From AWTP1-13 sp963832445 (GTDB lineage Bacteria > Pseudomonadota > Alphaproteobacteria > Rhizobiales > Hyphomicrobiaceae), in the NCBI GenBank assembly GCA_963832445.1, contig CAWHUM010000023.1, forward strand, positions 1 to 64,000: a stretch of 64,000 nt of DNA, written 5' to 3'. Shown piece after piece: positions 41,830 through 51,693 of the stretch. Within the stretch, counting starts at the first letter, position 1, and every line of letters begins with the position of its first letter. The translations under genes and the position numbers were made by a program. Under the pieces are notes generated by a model. It worked only from the letters and a program-made list of their open reading frames with translations, searched no databases and was not told where the DNA came from.

Positions 41830-42297
41830 ATGAGCTACGTTCAGCGCGTCTTGCAGCCCGGTGAGCAGGTCCGGCACGTCTCGTCCATTCATTGGATAGT
41901 GTACTGGCTCGGTGTTGCGGTCGCACTCCTGGCGGTGGTCGCTTACTGGCTCAGCGAAACGCGGGCCCTGACGGGAATTTGGCGGTTTACGGCATACGCC
42001 CTCGCGCTCGTTGCGGTCGTTCTCCTGATCCAGCAATGGTTCCAGTGGTGGATCACCGAGATCGCAGTCACCGACCGACGGATCATCTACAAGAAAGGTC
42101 TCATCCGGCGACAGACCAACGAGATGAACATGGACAAGGTCGAGAGCGTCCAGATCGATCAATCAATCCTCGGGCGCATGCTCGACTATGGCGACGTGAC
42201 GATCCTTGGCACCGGCGAAGGCTTCGAGAAGCTCCGCACCATCGCCAGCCCAATCGAGCTTCGAAACAGCATCACCGGAACGACGCACAAAGCCTAA
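41830..42297 (+). CDS. bacterial PH-domain (YdbS/DUF304-type) membrane protein
   Basis: 155 aa from ATG 41830 (MSYVQRVLQPGEQVRHVSSI), preceded by AGAAGGAGA. Two helices (WIVYWLGVAVALLAVVAYW, FTAYALALVAVVLLIQQWF) precede a bPH2-type domain: ITEIAVTDRRIIYKKGLIRR, MNMDKVESVQIDQSILGRML, YGDVTILGTGEGFEKLRTIA. Common, small, poorly characterised inner-membrane protein. Not linked to obvious partners here. Confidence 0.85.
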   Translation: MSYVQRVLQPGEQVRHVSSIHWIVYWLGVAVALLAVVAYWLSETRALTGIWRFTAYALALVAVVLLIQQWFQWWITEIAVTDRRIIYKKGLIRRQTNEMNMDKVESVQIDQSILGRMLDYGDVTILGTGEGFEKLRTIASPIELRNSITGTTHKA

Positions 42298-42551
42298 GGC
42301 CGAGGCTGACAGGATCGACCTGACCAGCGCAATTGGGGTTAACCTGGAATATTGGACAGACTTGGGGATCGAGCATCGCGTTCCCCTCATACTTGTCTTG
42401 TCGGCGTTCGCGCGACTGCTGGCACCTGACTTTGTGCGGTGGCCCCTCCAAGGTCGCGACTTCTCCCTATTGAAGTTGGAGGACGAATTGCCAGGCTCCA
42501 TGAAACAACAGCCCAAAACAGAACTGTTGATACGCGGCTACATGGAGACTA

Positions 42552-43604
42552 GAGCATTTTCCCATCTGACGGAATCGGAGGGGATTCACATTTGGCGCGA
42601 ACAGTGATTCATGCTGCGGGCTGGTGGAGGAGGCCAGCCCGCATGACGAGACCTCTTTCCAATGACCTGCGCTCTCGCCTTATCGCCGCGGTTGCTGCCG
42701 GGATGAGCTGTCGGGCTGCCGCCGGCCGGTTCGGGGTCGCCGCCTCGACCGCGGTGAAGTTGGTGCGGCGCTGGCGTGATGCAGGCACCTTGGCGCCGCG
42801 CCGGCAAGGCGGCGACAGGCGCTCGGGGCGGATCGAGGCACATGCCGGGGAGATCCGGGCCCTGATCGCCGGGCAGGTAGACATCACGCTGACCGAGATC
42901 GCCGAGCATCTGGAACGGGAGCACGGCGAAAGGTTTGCGCCGAGCACGATCTGGCGCTTGCTCGATCGCCACGATCAGACGTTCAAAAAAAACCGCGCAC
43001 GCCAGCGAGCGGGAACGGGCGGACGTGGCGAGCGCAAGGCAGGTCTGGCACGCCGCGCAGCGTGACCTCGATCCTGCCCGCCTGGTCTTCATCGACGAAA
43101 CCGGAGCCACGACCAAGATGGCGCGGCTCTATGGCCGTTCGCGTCGCGGCACGCGCTGCATCGCCAGCATTCCACACGGCCACTGGAAGACGACGACGTT
43201 CGTCGGTGCGCTGAGGCAAACCGGCATGTCCGCGCCGATGGTCCTCGACGGCGCCATGGATGGCGCTGCATTCCTGGCCTACGTCGAGCAGATGCTGGCG
43301 CCGACGTTGCTGCCAGGCGATATCGTCGTCATGGACAATCTGCCCGCCCACAAGCCGGACAAGGTCCGCAATGCCATCGAGCAGGCTGGGGCCGAGCTGC
43401 GCTACCTGCCGCCCTACTCGCCCGACCTCAACCCGATCGAGATGGCCTTCGCCAAGCTCAAGGCGATCCTGAAAAAGGCTGCCGCCCGCACCCTCCAAGA
43501 CCTCTGGCGCGCGATCGCGGCCGCCCTCACGCGCCTCACCGCCCACGAATGCCGCAACTATCTCATCGATGCAGGATACGATGCCGTATGATCGGAATCT
43601 GCTC
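42552..43604 (+). mobile_element. IS630-family insertion sequence, apparently complete
   Basis: 1,053 bases starting GAGCATTTTCC and ending with the complement of GAGCAGATTCC, imperfect inverted repeats, flanked on both sides by TA (42550-42551 and 43605-43606), the expected IS630 target duplication. Contains two overlapping frames for one transposase. The gene into which it jumped may be the TetR-type regulator whose C-terminal piece lies directly to the right. Confidence 0.8.
42646..43591 (+). CDS. IS630-family transposase in two overlapping frames
   Basis: The first frame starts near 42646 (MTRPLSNDLRSRLIAAVAAG) and has the helix-turn-helix part (MSCRAAAGRFGVAASTAVKL) to ICRLLDRHDQTF-type residues. 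The second frame holds the DDE domain: LVFIDETGATTKMARLYGRS, DIVVMDNLPAHKPDKVRNAI and YSPDLNPIEMAFAKLKAILK, with all three acidic residues present. The frames meet at a run of eight A (42986-42993, TTCAAAAAAAACC). Dropping one A gives a continuous 314-aa protein, so expression probably needs ribosomal or transcriptional slippage, known for IS630 relatives; otherwise it is a frameshift mutation. Confidence 0.8.
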
Positions 43605-43654
43605 TAGGTGAACCAAAGTGACTTTGCACGGAGCCCGGGACTTCGGATACGGCG

Positions 43655-43864
43655 ATGCGCACTCCCTTTACCGAGCAGGTGAAGCGAATGATTGCAGGGA
43701 TGGCAAAGCGCTTCGGCTGGAAAACCAAGGCCTCAGCGCGCCAGAACGCGATCCACCTGCTATCGGCGGTCCTGGGTGCTTTGATCCTGGCACGCGCTGT
43801 GGACGACCCTGAGCTCTCGGACGAGATCCTGGCCAGCGTACGCAAGAGCCTCGCGTCCATGTAA
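43655..43864 (+). pseudogene. TetR-family regulator C-terminal fragment
   Basis: 69 codons reading MAKRFGWKTKASARQNAIHL, LSAVLGALILARAVDDPELS and DEILASVRKSL, the last two helices of the TetR ligand/dimer domain. No DNA-binding N-terminus exists upstream; the IS630 copy ends 50 bases before. Could be a standalone small ORF, but a truncated regulator is likelier. Confidence 0.55.
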
Positions 43865-44046
43865 ACGCCGAGGCAGCGAGCAGGAAGATACCCTCAACCT
43901 GCCGTGGGCGAACGCATCGCCTCTTCCGCCGTCAGCACTGTGTCACATTGCTGCTTTGCGGAAGGCGCGAATCGTGGCAGCAGCAACACCCGTAGGGACC
44001 GGGCGGCACGGCAATGCCGCGGCAAGCGCTATCCAGGGCCATCCCT

Positions 44047-44211
44047 ATGACCTACGCACAAGCCGAGAAAGAAGCCCGTCAGGCCTGGGCCGAGCTGGGC
44101 CGCCATTATGGCGCAGCAGTCGGCTCCGCGCGCCCCTTCGACGAGCTGCACCCGGCGCACCGCCATTGGCTGGTCGCGCTCACCTGGCACATTCGCAGCC
44201 GGGGGCGATGA
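44047..44211 (+). CDS. small hypothetical protein
   Basis: 54 aa from ATG 44047 (MTYAQAEKEARQAWAELGRH, ending HRHWLVALTWHIRSRGR). Amphipathic, with codon use like the neighbouring genes, but no family recognised. It ends 27 bases before the convergent TRAP receptor gene. Confidence 0.35.
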   Translation: MTYAQAEKEARQAWAELGRHYGAAVGSARPFDELHPAHRHWLVALTWHIRSRGR

Positions 44212-44238
44212 GTCGCGCGCCGGTGTGCAGGCAGCAAC

Positions 44239-45336
44239 CTATGACCGCGTCTCCATGCGCACCTGGTAGCTGTCGAAGGTGAGCTCGTTCACCTGCCACC
44301 ACTGGTAGGCGTCTTTGCGGAAGGCGCGGACGCTGTCGTGCATCTTCTTGAAGCGCGGGTTCTTGGCGGCCTCCTCGGCGCAGGCTTCCTCGGTCGCCTT
44401 GTAGCCTGCATCCATCACCGCCGCCGGGAACGGCTTGAGGATCGCGCCTTGACCGATCAGGCGCTTGAGCGCTGCGGGATTGCTCTGATCGTATTTGGCG
44501 AGGAACCATGAGCCGGCGTCATGGGCCGCCGACGTCAGGATCGCCTGATAGGACTTGGGCAGCTCGTTCCACTTCGCCATGTTGACGATGAAGTGCCCCG
44601 ACGCGCCGCCTTCCCACCAGCCCGGGAAATAGTAATACTTGGCGACCTTGACGAAGCCGAACTTCTCGTCGTCCGTGGGCGCGATCCATTCCACCGCATC
44701 GAGCGTGCCCTTCTCCAGCGCGGGATAGACGTCGCCGGCGGCGATCTGCTGCGGGATCACGCCGAGCTTGCCCACGATGCGGCCGGCAAAGCCGCCGATG
44801 CGGAACTTCAGCCCCTTGAGATCGTCGGCGGAATTGATCTCTTTGCGGAACCAGCCGCCCATCTGGCCGCCGGTATCGCCCATCTTGATGACGTGGGCGT
44901 TGTATTGGGCGAACAGCTCCTGCACCAGCTCCAGGCCGCCGCCGTGCTGATACCAGGCCTCGCCCATGCGCGCGTTGAGGCCGAAGGGAATGCCGGTGGT
45001 GAACGCGAACGCGGTGTCCTTGCCCCAATTGTAGTAGCCGGTGGTGAACGAGCACTCGACCGTGCCGGCCTGGACGGCGTCGAGCACCTGCAGGCCCGGC
45101 ACGATCTCGCCGGCCGGGAACAGCTGGATCTGGAAGCGGTTGTCGGTCATCTCCGCGACCCGCTTCACCAGGGTGTCAGCGGCGCCGTGCAGCGTGTCGA
45201 GCACCCTGGGGAAGCTCGAGGCGAGGCGCCATCTGATCTCCGGCGTCGATTGGGCAATGGCGGGCGCCGCAACGCTGGCTGCCGCCAGCCCCGAGCCTGC
45301 CGCCGCGCCGATCTTCAGGAACTGACGCCGCTTCAT
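44239..45336 (-). CDS. TakP-like TRAP transporter solute receptor
   Basis: 365 aa from ATG 45336 with GGAGGAG upstream. Twin-arginine signal MKRRQFLKIGAAAGSGLAAA, mature part from about QSTPEIRWRLASSFPRVLDT. Closely follows the alpha-keto acid receptor TakP in architecture: GEIVPGLQVLDAVQAGTVEC, GGQMGGWFRKEINSADDLKG, KFRIGGFAGRIVGKLGVIPQ, DVYPALEKGTLDAVEW, and the Trp-rich PGWWEGGASGHF. TakP binds pyruvate and other 2-oxo acids with Na+; the same is likely here. No DctQ/DctM genes adjoin, so it must work with a membrane pair elsewhere or act alone. Confidence 0.88.
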   Translation of the reverse strand: MKRRQFLKIGAAAGSGLAAASVAAPAIAQSTPEIRWRLASSFPRVLDTLHGAADTLVKRVAEMTDNRFQIQLFPAGEIVPGLQVLDAVQAGTVECSFTTGYYNWGKDTAFAFTTGIPFGLNARMGEAWYQHGGGLELVQELFAQYNAHVIKMGDTGGQMGGWFRKEINSADDLKGLKFRIGGFAGRIVGKLGVIPQQIAAGDVYPALEKGTLDAVEWIAPTDDEKFGFVKVAKYYYFPGWWEGGASGHFIVNMAKWNELPKSYQAILTSAAHDAGSWFLAKYDQSNPAALKRLIGQGAILKPFPAAVMDAGYKATEEACAEEAAKNPRFKKMHDSVRAFRKDAYQWWQVNELTFDSYQVRMETRS

Positions 45337-45459
45337 GGTCTCCTCCCGGCTGAAAAGGGCTGTTCCGCTATTCGATACAACTATCGAATCGGCCGGTCCA
45401 CATGGGCCCCCGGCGGGACCAAGCGCTGCCAAGAGCTGGCGCTACCTGCCGGTCTCCGC

Positions 45460-45488
45460 TTGACACGCCCAGGGCCGTTGTCTATGTG
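45460..45488 (+). promoter_or_regulatory. groESL promoter
   Basis: TTGACA (45460-45465), 17 bases, TATGTG (45483-45488). The -35 is perfect. The same sequence read as CTTGACA ... CTATGTG also fits a sigma-32 (RpoH)-type heat-shock promoter, so both factors may use it. The CIRCE-like operator starts 11 bases downstream. Confidence 0.55.
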
Positions 45489-45498
45489 AAAGTCGCCT

Positions 45499-45525
45499 CT
45501 GGCACTCAAGCAATGGAAGTGCTAA
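45499..45525 (+). promoter_or_regulatory. CIRCE-like HrcA operator
   Basis: CTGGCACTC-N9-AAGTGCTAA compared with canonical TTAGCACTC-N9-GAGTGCTAA: three mismatches, nine-base spacer preserved. It lies between the promoter and groES, where HrcA represses groESL until heat shock. Confidence 0.75.
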
Positions 45526-45598
45526 CAGGCCCCGTCCAAGCGCGCTTTCAATGCCGCTAGAGGGCACATAAGCCTCTGAAATTGGAGAAGTTTCTGAC

Positions 45599-45889
45599 AT
45601 GAAGTTCCGTCCTTTGCACGACCGCGTGGCCGTCAAGCGGGTCGACAGCGAGACCAAGTCGGCCGGCGGCATCATCATCCCTGACACCGCTGCCGAGAAG
45701 CCCCAACAGGGCGAGATCATCGCCGTCGGGCCGGGAGCCCGCGACGAGAGCGGCAAGATCGTTCCGCTCGAGGTCAAGCCCAAGGACAAGGTGCTGTTCG
45801 GCAAGTGGTCCGGCACCGAGGTCAAGATCGATGGTCAGGAGATCCTGATCATGAAGGAGAGCGACATCATGGGTGTGCTCGACCGCTGA
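45599..45889 (+). CDS. groES: co-chaperonin GroES
   Basis: 96 aa. MKFRPLHDRVAVKRVDSETK at the start, mobile loop ETKSAGGIIIPDTAAEKPQQ, then GEIIAVGPGARDESGKIVPL and the terminal EILIMKESDIMGVLDR. Full length, undamaged. It caps the GroEL ring during ATP-driven folding. First gene of the heat-shock operon, 149 bases before groEL. Confidence 0.97.
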   Translation: MKFRPLHDRVAVKRVDSETKSAGGIIIPDTAAEKPQQGEIIAVGPGARDESGKIVPLEVKPKDKVLFGKWSGTEVKIDGQEILIMKESDIMGVLDR

Positions 45890-45896
45890 AAAGCGC

Positions 45897-46000
45897 GTGA
45901 GTGGTCAGTGGTGAGTGGTCAGTCGTGAGTTGCCTCGCTGCACCGCCGCCGCCCTCCGCTCACCAGCCACAATTGACCACTGACGACTGACCACCTGACG
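45897..46000. repeat. groES-groEL intergenic inverted repeat
   Basis: The left part has GTGGTCAGTGGTGAGTGGTC then AGTCGTGAG, the right part TTGACCACTGACGACTGACC. The units (GGTCAGTCGT / ACGACTGACC) are inverted copies. A stem-loop between the two genes could set their different mRNA levels. Confidence 0.6.
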
Positions 46001-46038
46001 AATTCCCCAAATCCCGAGAAGCTAGGAGCTAGTCCAAA

Positions 46039-47679
<1,641 letters not shown>

Positions 47680-47711
47680 CGTCCTAACCTCTCTCCACAG
47701 ACAACAAGCTT

Positions 47712-47749
47712 AAGAGCGCCACCTTGGCAATCGCCAAGGTGGCGCTCTT
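47712..47749 (+). terminator. rho-independent terminator of groESL
   Basis: Perfect 17-base stem AAGAGCGCCACCTTGGC with loop AATC and its complement, followed by GTTT. It lies 33 bases after the groEL stop. Confidence 0.85.
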
Positions 47750-48009
47750 GTTTCATGGCACGCGGCGCGTGTGGGCCGCGTAGAGCTTTACCAAGTCGTT
47801 TTACCCTGCCCCGGGATCTTGCATGCCCAGCAGCCGCGAACACCGAAAATTAAGGAGCTTGAAAATACTGTTACGCACTGGCGGGGCCCGCTGGTGCGCT
47901 TGCTGTCACCCATTCTCGGGCCGGTCTGCTGGCGCAGCCGGCGCATTCGCAAGGCATGCGAACGGGACGCGGTGGGAATTCGGCGGGGCGATCGGGGTAG
48001 CGCGAGACC

Positions 48010-48888
48010 ATGCGCTCGGTGGTTTTCGACGATCGGGGAGAGGTGTGGGACGCGCGCTCGCGCGGTCTCGCCGGCGACCTCAACGCCTCGATCGGCGGCG
48101 ACGAGCTCGTCGAGTACACCATTCGCAATTTGGGCTTCGTGGCCGTCAAGGAGATGGGCGGCTCGCTGCGCATCTCGCTGCGCCCGGCGGTGGTGTCGCC
48201 CATTGCCTTCGGCGCGCTTCTCTACTGGCTGCACGACCGGGTGGTCGACCGGGTGCTGGTGTCGTTCCTCGACCAAGACTGGTCGTACGAGATGCTGCGC
48301 TCGCGTCAGGACGCCGTGCGCAAGCTGCTCGCGCGCGTCGACCTTGGCCAAGGCGTGCGCCAGGGTGATTTCCTGCAGCGGGAGCTGCCGCTCGAAAGCC
48401 TCGCCGAAGCCTCGCCCCTGCGAGGGGTGCTCGACTTGTGGTCGGGGTCGGGCGGCAAGTTCGATCGCGAGCGCCTGGCGCCGCTGCTCGCACGCGCGCT
48501 CAAAGGCCGCTTCGTGCTGGTGGAGGCTTCGCCCGATCGGCCGTCGCTGGTCATCAAGGATGTCGGCGGCGGCCTCACCAAGCCCGCCGAATACTGGCTG
48601 GCGCGCTCCATCGGCAATCGCGTGGAGGACCAGCCCGACTACGACTACGGCAAGTGGATCGCCAGTTTCTACCGCCGGGTGGTGGCCACGGGAGTGCCGA
48701 GCCTCAGCGACGTCGATGCGGTCATCAACTGGCCTCAGCATAGGCGCCGAAGCTTCCGCTACCGGCGGCTGGTGGTCCCGTTCAAAAACGCCGGCCGCTC
48801 AACCATGCTCTTGTGTGCGTCGCTGGCCGACCCGCGCATCAATCTGCGCATCAAAGCCGGCAAGGAAGTTGGCGGCGCCGTCCAATAG
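48010..48888 (+). CDS. conserved hypothetical protein
   Basis: 292 aa from ATG 48010 (MRSVVFDDRGEVWDARSRGL). No catalytic motif recognised. It includes VSPIAFGALLYWLHDRVVDR and LVIKDVGGGLTKPAEYWLAR; the C-terminus has RYRRLVVPFKNAGRSTMLLC, resembling PAS-domain-containing proteins of unknown role found in rhizobial relatives. Convergent with and overlapping the GNAT-like gene by about 90 bases, an arrangement that suggests long co-inheritance. Soluble, cytoplasmic. Confidence 0.7.
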   Translation: MRSVVFDDRGEVWDARSRGLAGDLNASIGGDELVEYTIRNLGFVAVKEMGGSLRISLRPAVVSPIAFGALLYWLHDRVVDRVLVSFLDQDWSYEMLRSRQDAVRKLLARVDLGQGVRQGDFLQRELPLESLAEASPLRGVLDLWSGSGGKFDRERLAPLLARALKGRFVLVEASPDRPSLVIKDVGGGLTKPAEYWLARSIGNRVEDQPDYDYGKWIASFYRRVVATGVPSLSDVDAVINWPQHRRRSFRYRRLVVPFKNAGRSTMLLCASLADPRINLRIKAGKEVGGAVQ

Positions 48889-49662
48889 CTCGTCGGAATC
48901 CATGTAGACCAGCGCACAGCGGATGTCCCCGTCGGGTGCGACCGGCGTGTGCCTGAGCCAGACCTCCCAGTCGGCCTTGCTGTAGCCGCTGCGCTTGGCC
49001 ATGCCGCGCTTGTAGACTTCCTCCGCCATGATGCTCAGCGAGAAGTCGTGCTTCCAGCGCGTGTAGGCATAGGTGCGTGACAGCCAGGGCAGGATGTAGG
49101 GAAGACCGATGCCGCGATAGTCGGGCCGGTACCAGATGCCGCCGGCAAAGATCACCTCGCCAGTGAGCCGCTTGGCTGCCGGCGCTGTCACCTCCACTCG
49201 TTCGTCCTTGCCTTTGAGGCGCGCCGGCTCGGCATAGAACAGGCGAAGGCTCGAGGCCTCCTCGTGGAAGGAGGTGCCGGCCCAGTGGTAGAGGCGCGCC
49301 GCCTGCGTCGCCACGATCTCGCCTTGGCCGTTGCGCCCGAGGATGCAGAAGCTGTTGTCGTCGGTGATGCCGCCGCAGGCGGGATCGAACAGCGGCAGCA
49401 GCGGGCGCCAAGTGTCGGGGTTGGCGCGGTTGATGTCCATCAGGTCCTGCATGGGCGCGAACGACAGCGTCACGCCGCGCCGGCGCGCCGCGGTGTCGGC
49501 CTTGAGGAACAGACGGCCGATCACATCGATCGGTCCGTGCCCGACAGTGATCTCCGAGAGCAGCGGGCGCAGGACCTTGCCGGCGCTCGGGGGTGCATCC
49601 GGTCTTGGCGCCTGCCGAGACGGCCTTGGTTCCAGCCGGGTCACCGGTGTCTGCGCGCTCAT
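48799..49662 (-). CDS. GNAT-like acyltransferase family protein
   Basis: 287 aa. The start at 49662 (MSAQTPVTRLEPRPSRQAPR) gives a disordered 30-residue leader; another start could be internal. The core has LMDINRANPDTWRPLLPLFD, FCILGRNGQGEIVATQAARL and GGIWYRPDYRGIGLPYILPW, the last resembling the acetyl-CoA-binding loop of GNAT proteins. Substrate unknown. It overlaps the 3' end of the convergent hypothetical gene; the divergent MBL-fold gene begins 123 bases away. Confidence 0.65.
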   Translation of the reverse strand: MSAQTPVTRLEPRPSRQAPRPDAPPSAGKVLRPLLSEITVGHGPIDVIGRLFLKADTAARRRGVTLSFAPMQDLMDINRANPDTWRPLLPLFDPACGGITDDNSFCILGRNGQGEIVATQAARLYHWAGTSFHEEASSLRLFYAEPARLKGKDERVEVTAPAAKRLTGEVIFAGGIWYRPDYRGIGLPYILPWLSRTYAYTRWKHDFSLSIMAEEVYKRGMAKRSGYSKADWEVWLRHTPVAPDGDIRCALVYMDSDELLDGAANFLAGFDAQIDARVGQRRTQEHG

Positions 49663-49785
49663 TGCTCGCGTTCCTCCCGTTCCGGTTGTAGCATTCTGAA
49701 ACAGCCGTTAACCGGAAACAAGGATTTGTTAACCTGGGCGCCGGAGGAACGGCGGGGAGTGGCCGCTTCGCGCGACGGAGGGACG

Positions 49786-50853
49786 ATGCCGAGCCGGCGA
49801 CGTGTACTGACGATGGTGGGCGCGGCGGCGGCTGCGGCCGGGGCTGGAGGTTGGGCCCTACTCGCCGGCGGGCGCGCCAACGCCTACTACCAGGGCCCGG
49901 TGTCGGACCACTTCGACGGCGTCAAGTTTTTCAACCCTGGCCAGCCCGGACCGCAGGGCGCACTGGCATTGCTGCGCTGGAGGATTGCCGAGCGCGGCGC
50001 GGCGTGGCCCGCAAGCTTCCCGAGCCCGTTTCCGGCCGACCGGCCGCCCGCGAAAGTGGAAGGCGACGCGCTGCGCGTGGTCTACGTCGGCCACGCCTCG
50101 CTTCTGATCCAGACGCGGGGCCACAACGTGCTGACCGACCCGGTATGGTCCGAGCGCACCGGTCCGCTTTTCTTCGGCCCCGCCCGCGTCAACCCGCCGG
50201 GCATCGCCTTCGACGATCTGCCTGCGATCGACACCGTGCTCCTCACCCACAACCACTACGACCACCTGGACGTGGAGACGATCGACCGGCTGTGGCGGCG
50301 CTTCCGCCCGCGCATCCTCACCCCGCTCGGCAACGACACGATCCTCAAGGGCGCTGTGCCGGGGCTTGCGGCTGATGCCGTGGATTGGGATGCGAAGGTC
50401 GACCTCGGCGGCGGGCTCACGGTGCATGTGGAGCCGACGCTGCACTGGTCGGCGCGCGGCGCCACCGACCGCAGCCACGCGCTGTGGGCGAGCTTCGTGC
50501 TGCAGGCGGGCGCGCGGAAGGTCTACTTCGTGGGCGATACTGGGTTCGGCGATGGCGCCACGTTCGCCCGCGTGCGGCAGCGGCACGGCGAGCTGGCGCT
50601 GGCGATCCTGCCGATCGGCGCCTACGAGCCGCGCTGGTTCATGCGCTCGAGCCACATGAACCCGGACGAGGCGGTGCAAGCGCTCGCGCTGTCGGGTGCG
50701 GCGCAGGCCTTCGGCCATCACTGGGGCACGTTCCGCCTCACCAACGAGCCCGTCGAGCAGCCGGCCATCGATCTAGCGGCAGCGCTGGCGAAGCGCGAGG
50801 TGGCGCCGGAGCGCTTCGCGGCGCTGAGGCCGGGTGAAGTGCGGGTGGTGTGA
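49786..50853 (+). CDS. MBL-fold hydrolase, NAPE-PLD/UlaG-like, exported
   Basis: 355 aa from ATG 49786 with GGAGGG upstream. The N-terminus MPSRRRVLTMVGAAAAAAGA looks like a twin-arginine or lipid-free signal. Metal-binding motif THNHYDHLDVET plus VYFVGDTGFGDG and FGHHWGTFRL supply the His and Asp ligands. VVYVGHASLLIQTRGHNVLT and DPVWSERTGPLFFGPARVNP match N-acyl-phosphatidylethanolamine phospholipase D-type metallo-hydrolases. Probably periplasmic; substrate unproven. Confidence 0.85.
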   Translation: MPSRRRVLTMVGAAAAAAGAGGWALLAGGRANAYYQGPVSDHFDGVKFFNPGQPGPQGALALLRWRIAERGAAWPASFPSPFPADRPPAKVEGDALRVVYVGHASLLIQTRGHNVLTDPVWSERTGPLFFGPARVNPPGIAFDDLPAIDTVLLTHNHYDHLDVETIDRLWRRFRPRILTPLGNDTILKGAVPGLAADAVDWDAKVDLGGGLTVHVEPTLHWSARGATDRSHALWASFVLQAGARKVYFVGDTGFGDGATFARVRQRHGELALAILPIGAYEPRWFMRSSHMNPDEAVQALALSGAAQAFGHHWGTFRLTNEPVEQPAIDLAAALAKREVAPERFAALRPGEVRVV

Positions 50854-50855
50854 TT

Positions 50856-50976
50856 GTCATCCCGGGCTTTATGCCCGGAATCCATGGAGCAGCGAATGTC
50901 GGGCGGGTTGGTTGAGCAAAGCGGTGACGCAGGGGACTCGCGGCGCACTGGATCCCGGGGACAAGCCCCGGGATGA
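50856..50976. repeat. inverted repeat pair between convergent genes
   Basis: GTCATCCCGGGC (50856-50867) with its own hairpin (CCCGGGC-TTTAT-GCCCGG) and ATCCCGGGG-ACAAG-CCCCGGGATGAC (50952-50976). The outer ends are complementary to each other. This is the CCCGGG-type palindrome scattered through rhizobial genomes; here it can serve as a bidirectional terminator for the MBL gene and hisG. Confidence 0.7.
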
Positions 50977-50982
50977 CACCTA

Positions 50983-51693
50983 CTAGAACCGCGCGGCGAT
51001 TTGGGCCGCTAGCGCGTGCAGCTCGGGCGTCCAGGGGGCGGCGTCGGAGGCGATCAGGTTGGCCTCAGACCGCAGGATCACGCCGTCGTCCAGTACCTTG
51101 AGGCCGTTGGCCTTCAGCGTGGCGCCCGTCGTCGTGATGTCGACGATCAGCTCGGCAAGCCCGGCGGCCGGCGTGCCCTCGGTGGCGCCGAGGCTCTCGA
51201 CGATGCGGTAGCCCGTCACGCCCTTCTGCGCGAAGAAGCGGCGCGCGAGGTTCATGTATTTGGTGGCGACGCGCACGCGCCGGCCGTGCAGGCGGCGGAA
51301 GGCGAGCGACATCTCCTCCAGTTCCGCCATGCGGCGAACGTCGAGCCAGCAGGCCGGCACCGCAACGACCACGTCGGCACGGCCGAAGCCGAGCGGCTTG
51401 AGGAAGCGCACGCGATCGCTCGCGTCCTCCATGGTCTCGCGGATCAGGTCCTCGCCGGTTAGCCCCAAGTGCGCCGCGCCGCTCTTGAGGAACTGTGCGA
51501 TCTCGGAGGAGGAGACGAAGGCGACCTCGACGCCTGGAAGCTCCGCGATCTCGCCCTTGTAGCCGCGCGCCGGGCCCGTGCGCGTGACCACGAGCCCAGC
51601 CTTGGCGAGGGCCGCGTTGCACTGCTCCATCAGGCGGCCCTTGGAGGGCAGTGCGAGGACGAGCTTCGCCGAACCGTTGCTGTTCGCGGTCAT
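50983..51693 (-). CDS. hisG: ATP phosphoribosyltransferase, short form HisG
   Basis: 236 aa. LVLALPSKGRLMEQCNAALA near residue 12, LGLTGEDLIRETMEDASDRV, LGFGRADVVVAVPACWLDV, VATKYMNLARRFFAQKGV, and the PRPP-binding ESLGATEGTPAAGLAELIVDITTTGATL region (start of loop LIVDITTTGATLKANGLKVL). The short form lacks the allosteric C-terminal domain and needs HisZ. Its start overlaps the hisZ stop by four bases (ATGA), so the two are translationally coupled. First step of histidine synthesis: ATP + PRPP to phosphoribosyl-ATP. Confidence 0.96.
   Translation of the reverse strand: MTANSNGSAKLVLALPSKGRLMEQCNAALAKAGLVVTRTGPARGYKGEIAELPGVEVAFVSSSEIAQFLKSGAAHLGLTGEDLIRETMEDASDRVRFLKPLGFGRADVVVAVPACWLDVRRMAELEEMSLAFRRLHGRRVRVATKYMNLARRFFAQKGVTGYRIVESLGATEGTPAAGLAELIVDITTTGATLKANGLKVLDDGVILRSEANLIASDAAPWTPELHALAAQIAARF

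Noticed and set aside
42206..42607. 133-codon plus-strand frame after the PH-domain gene
   Set aside because: Begins inside the PH gene in another frame, runs into the IS630 end, has no ribosome site and no recognisable family.
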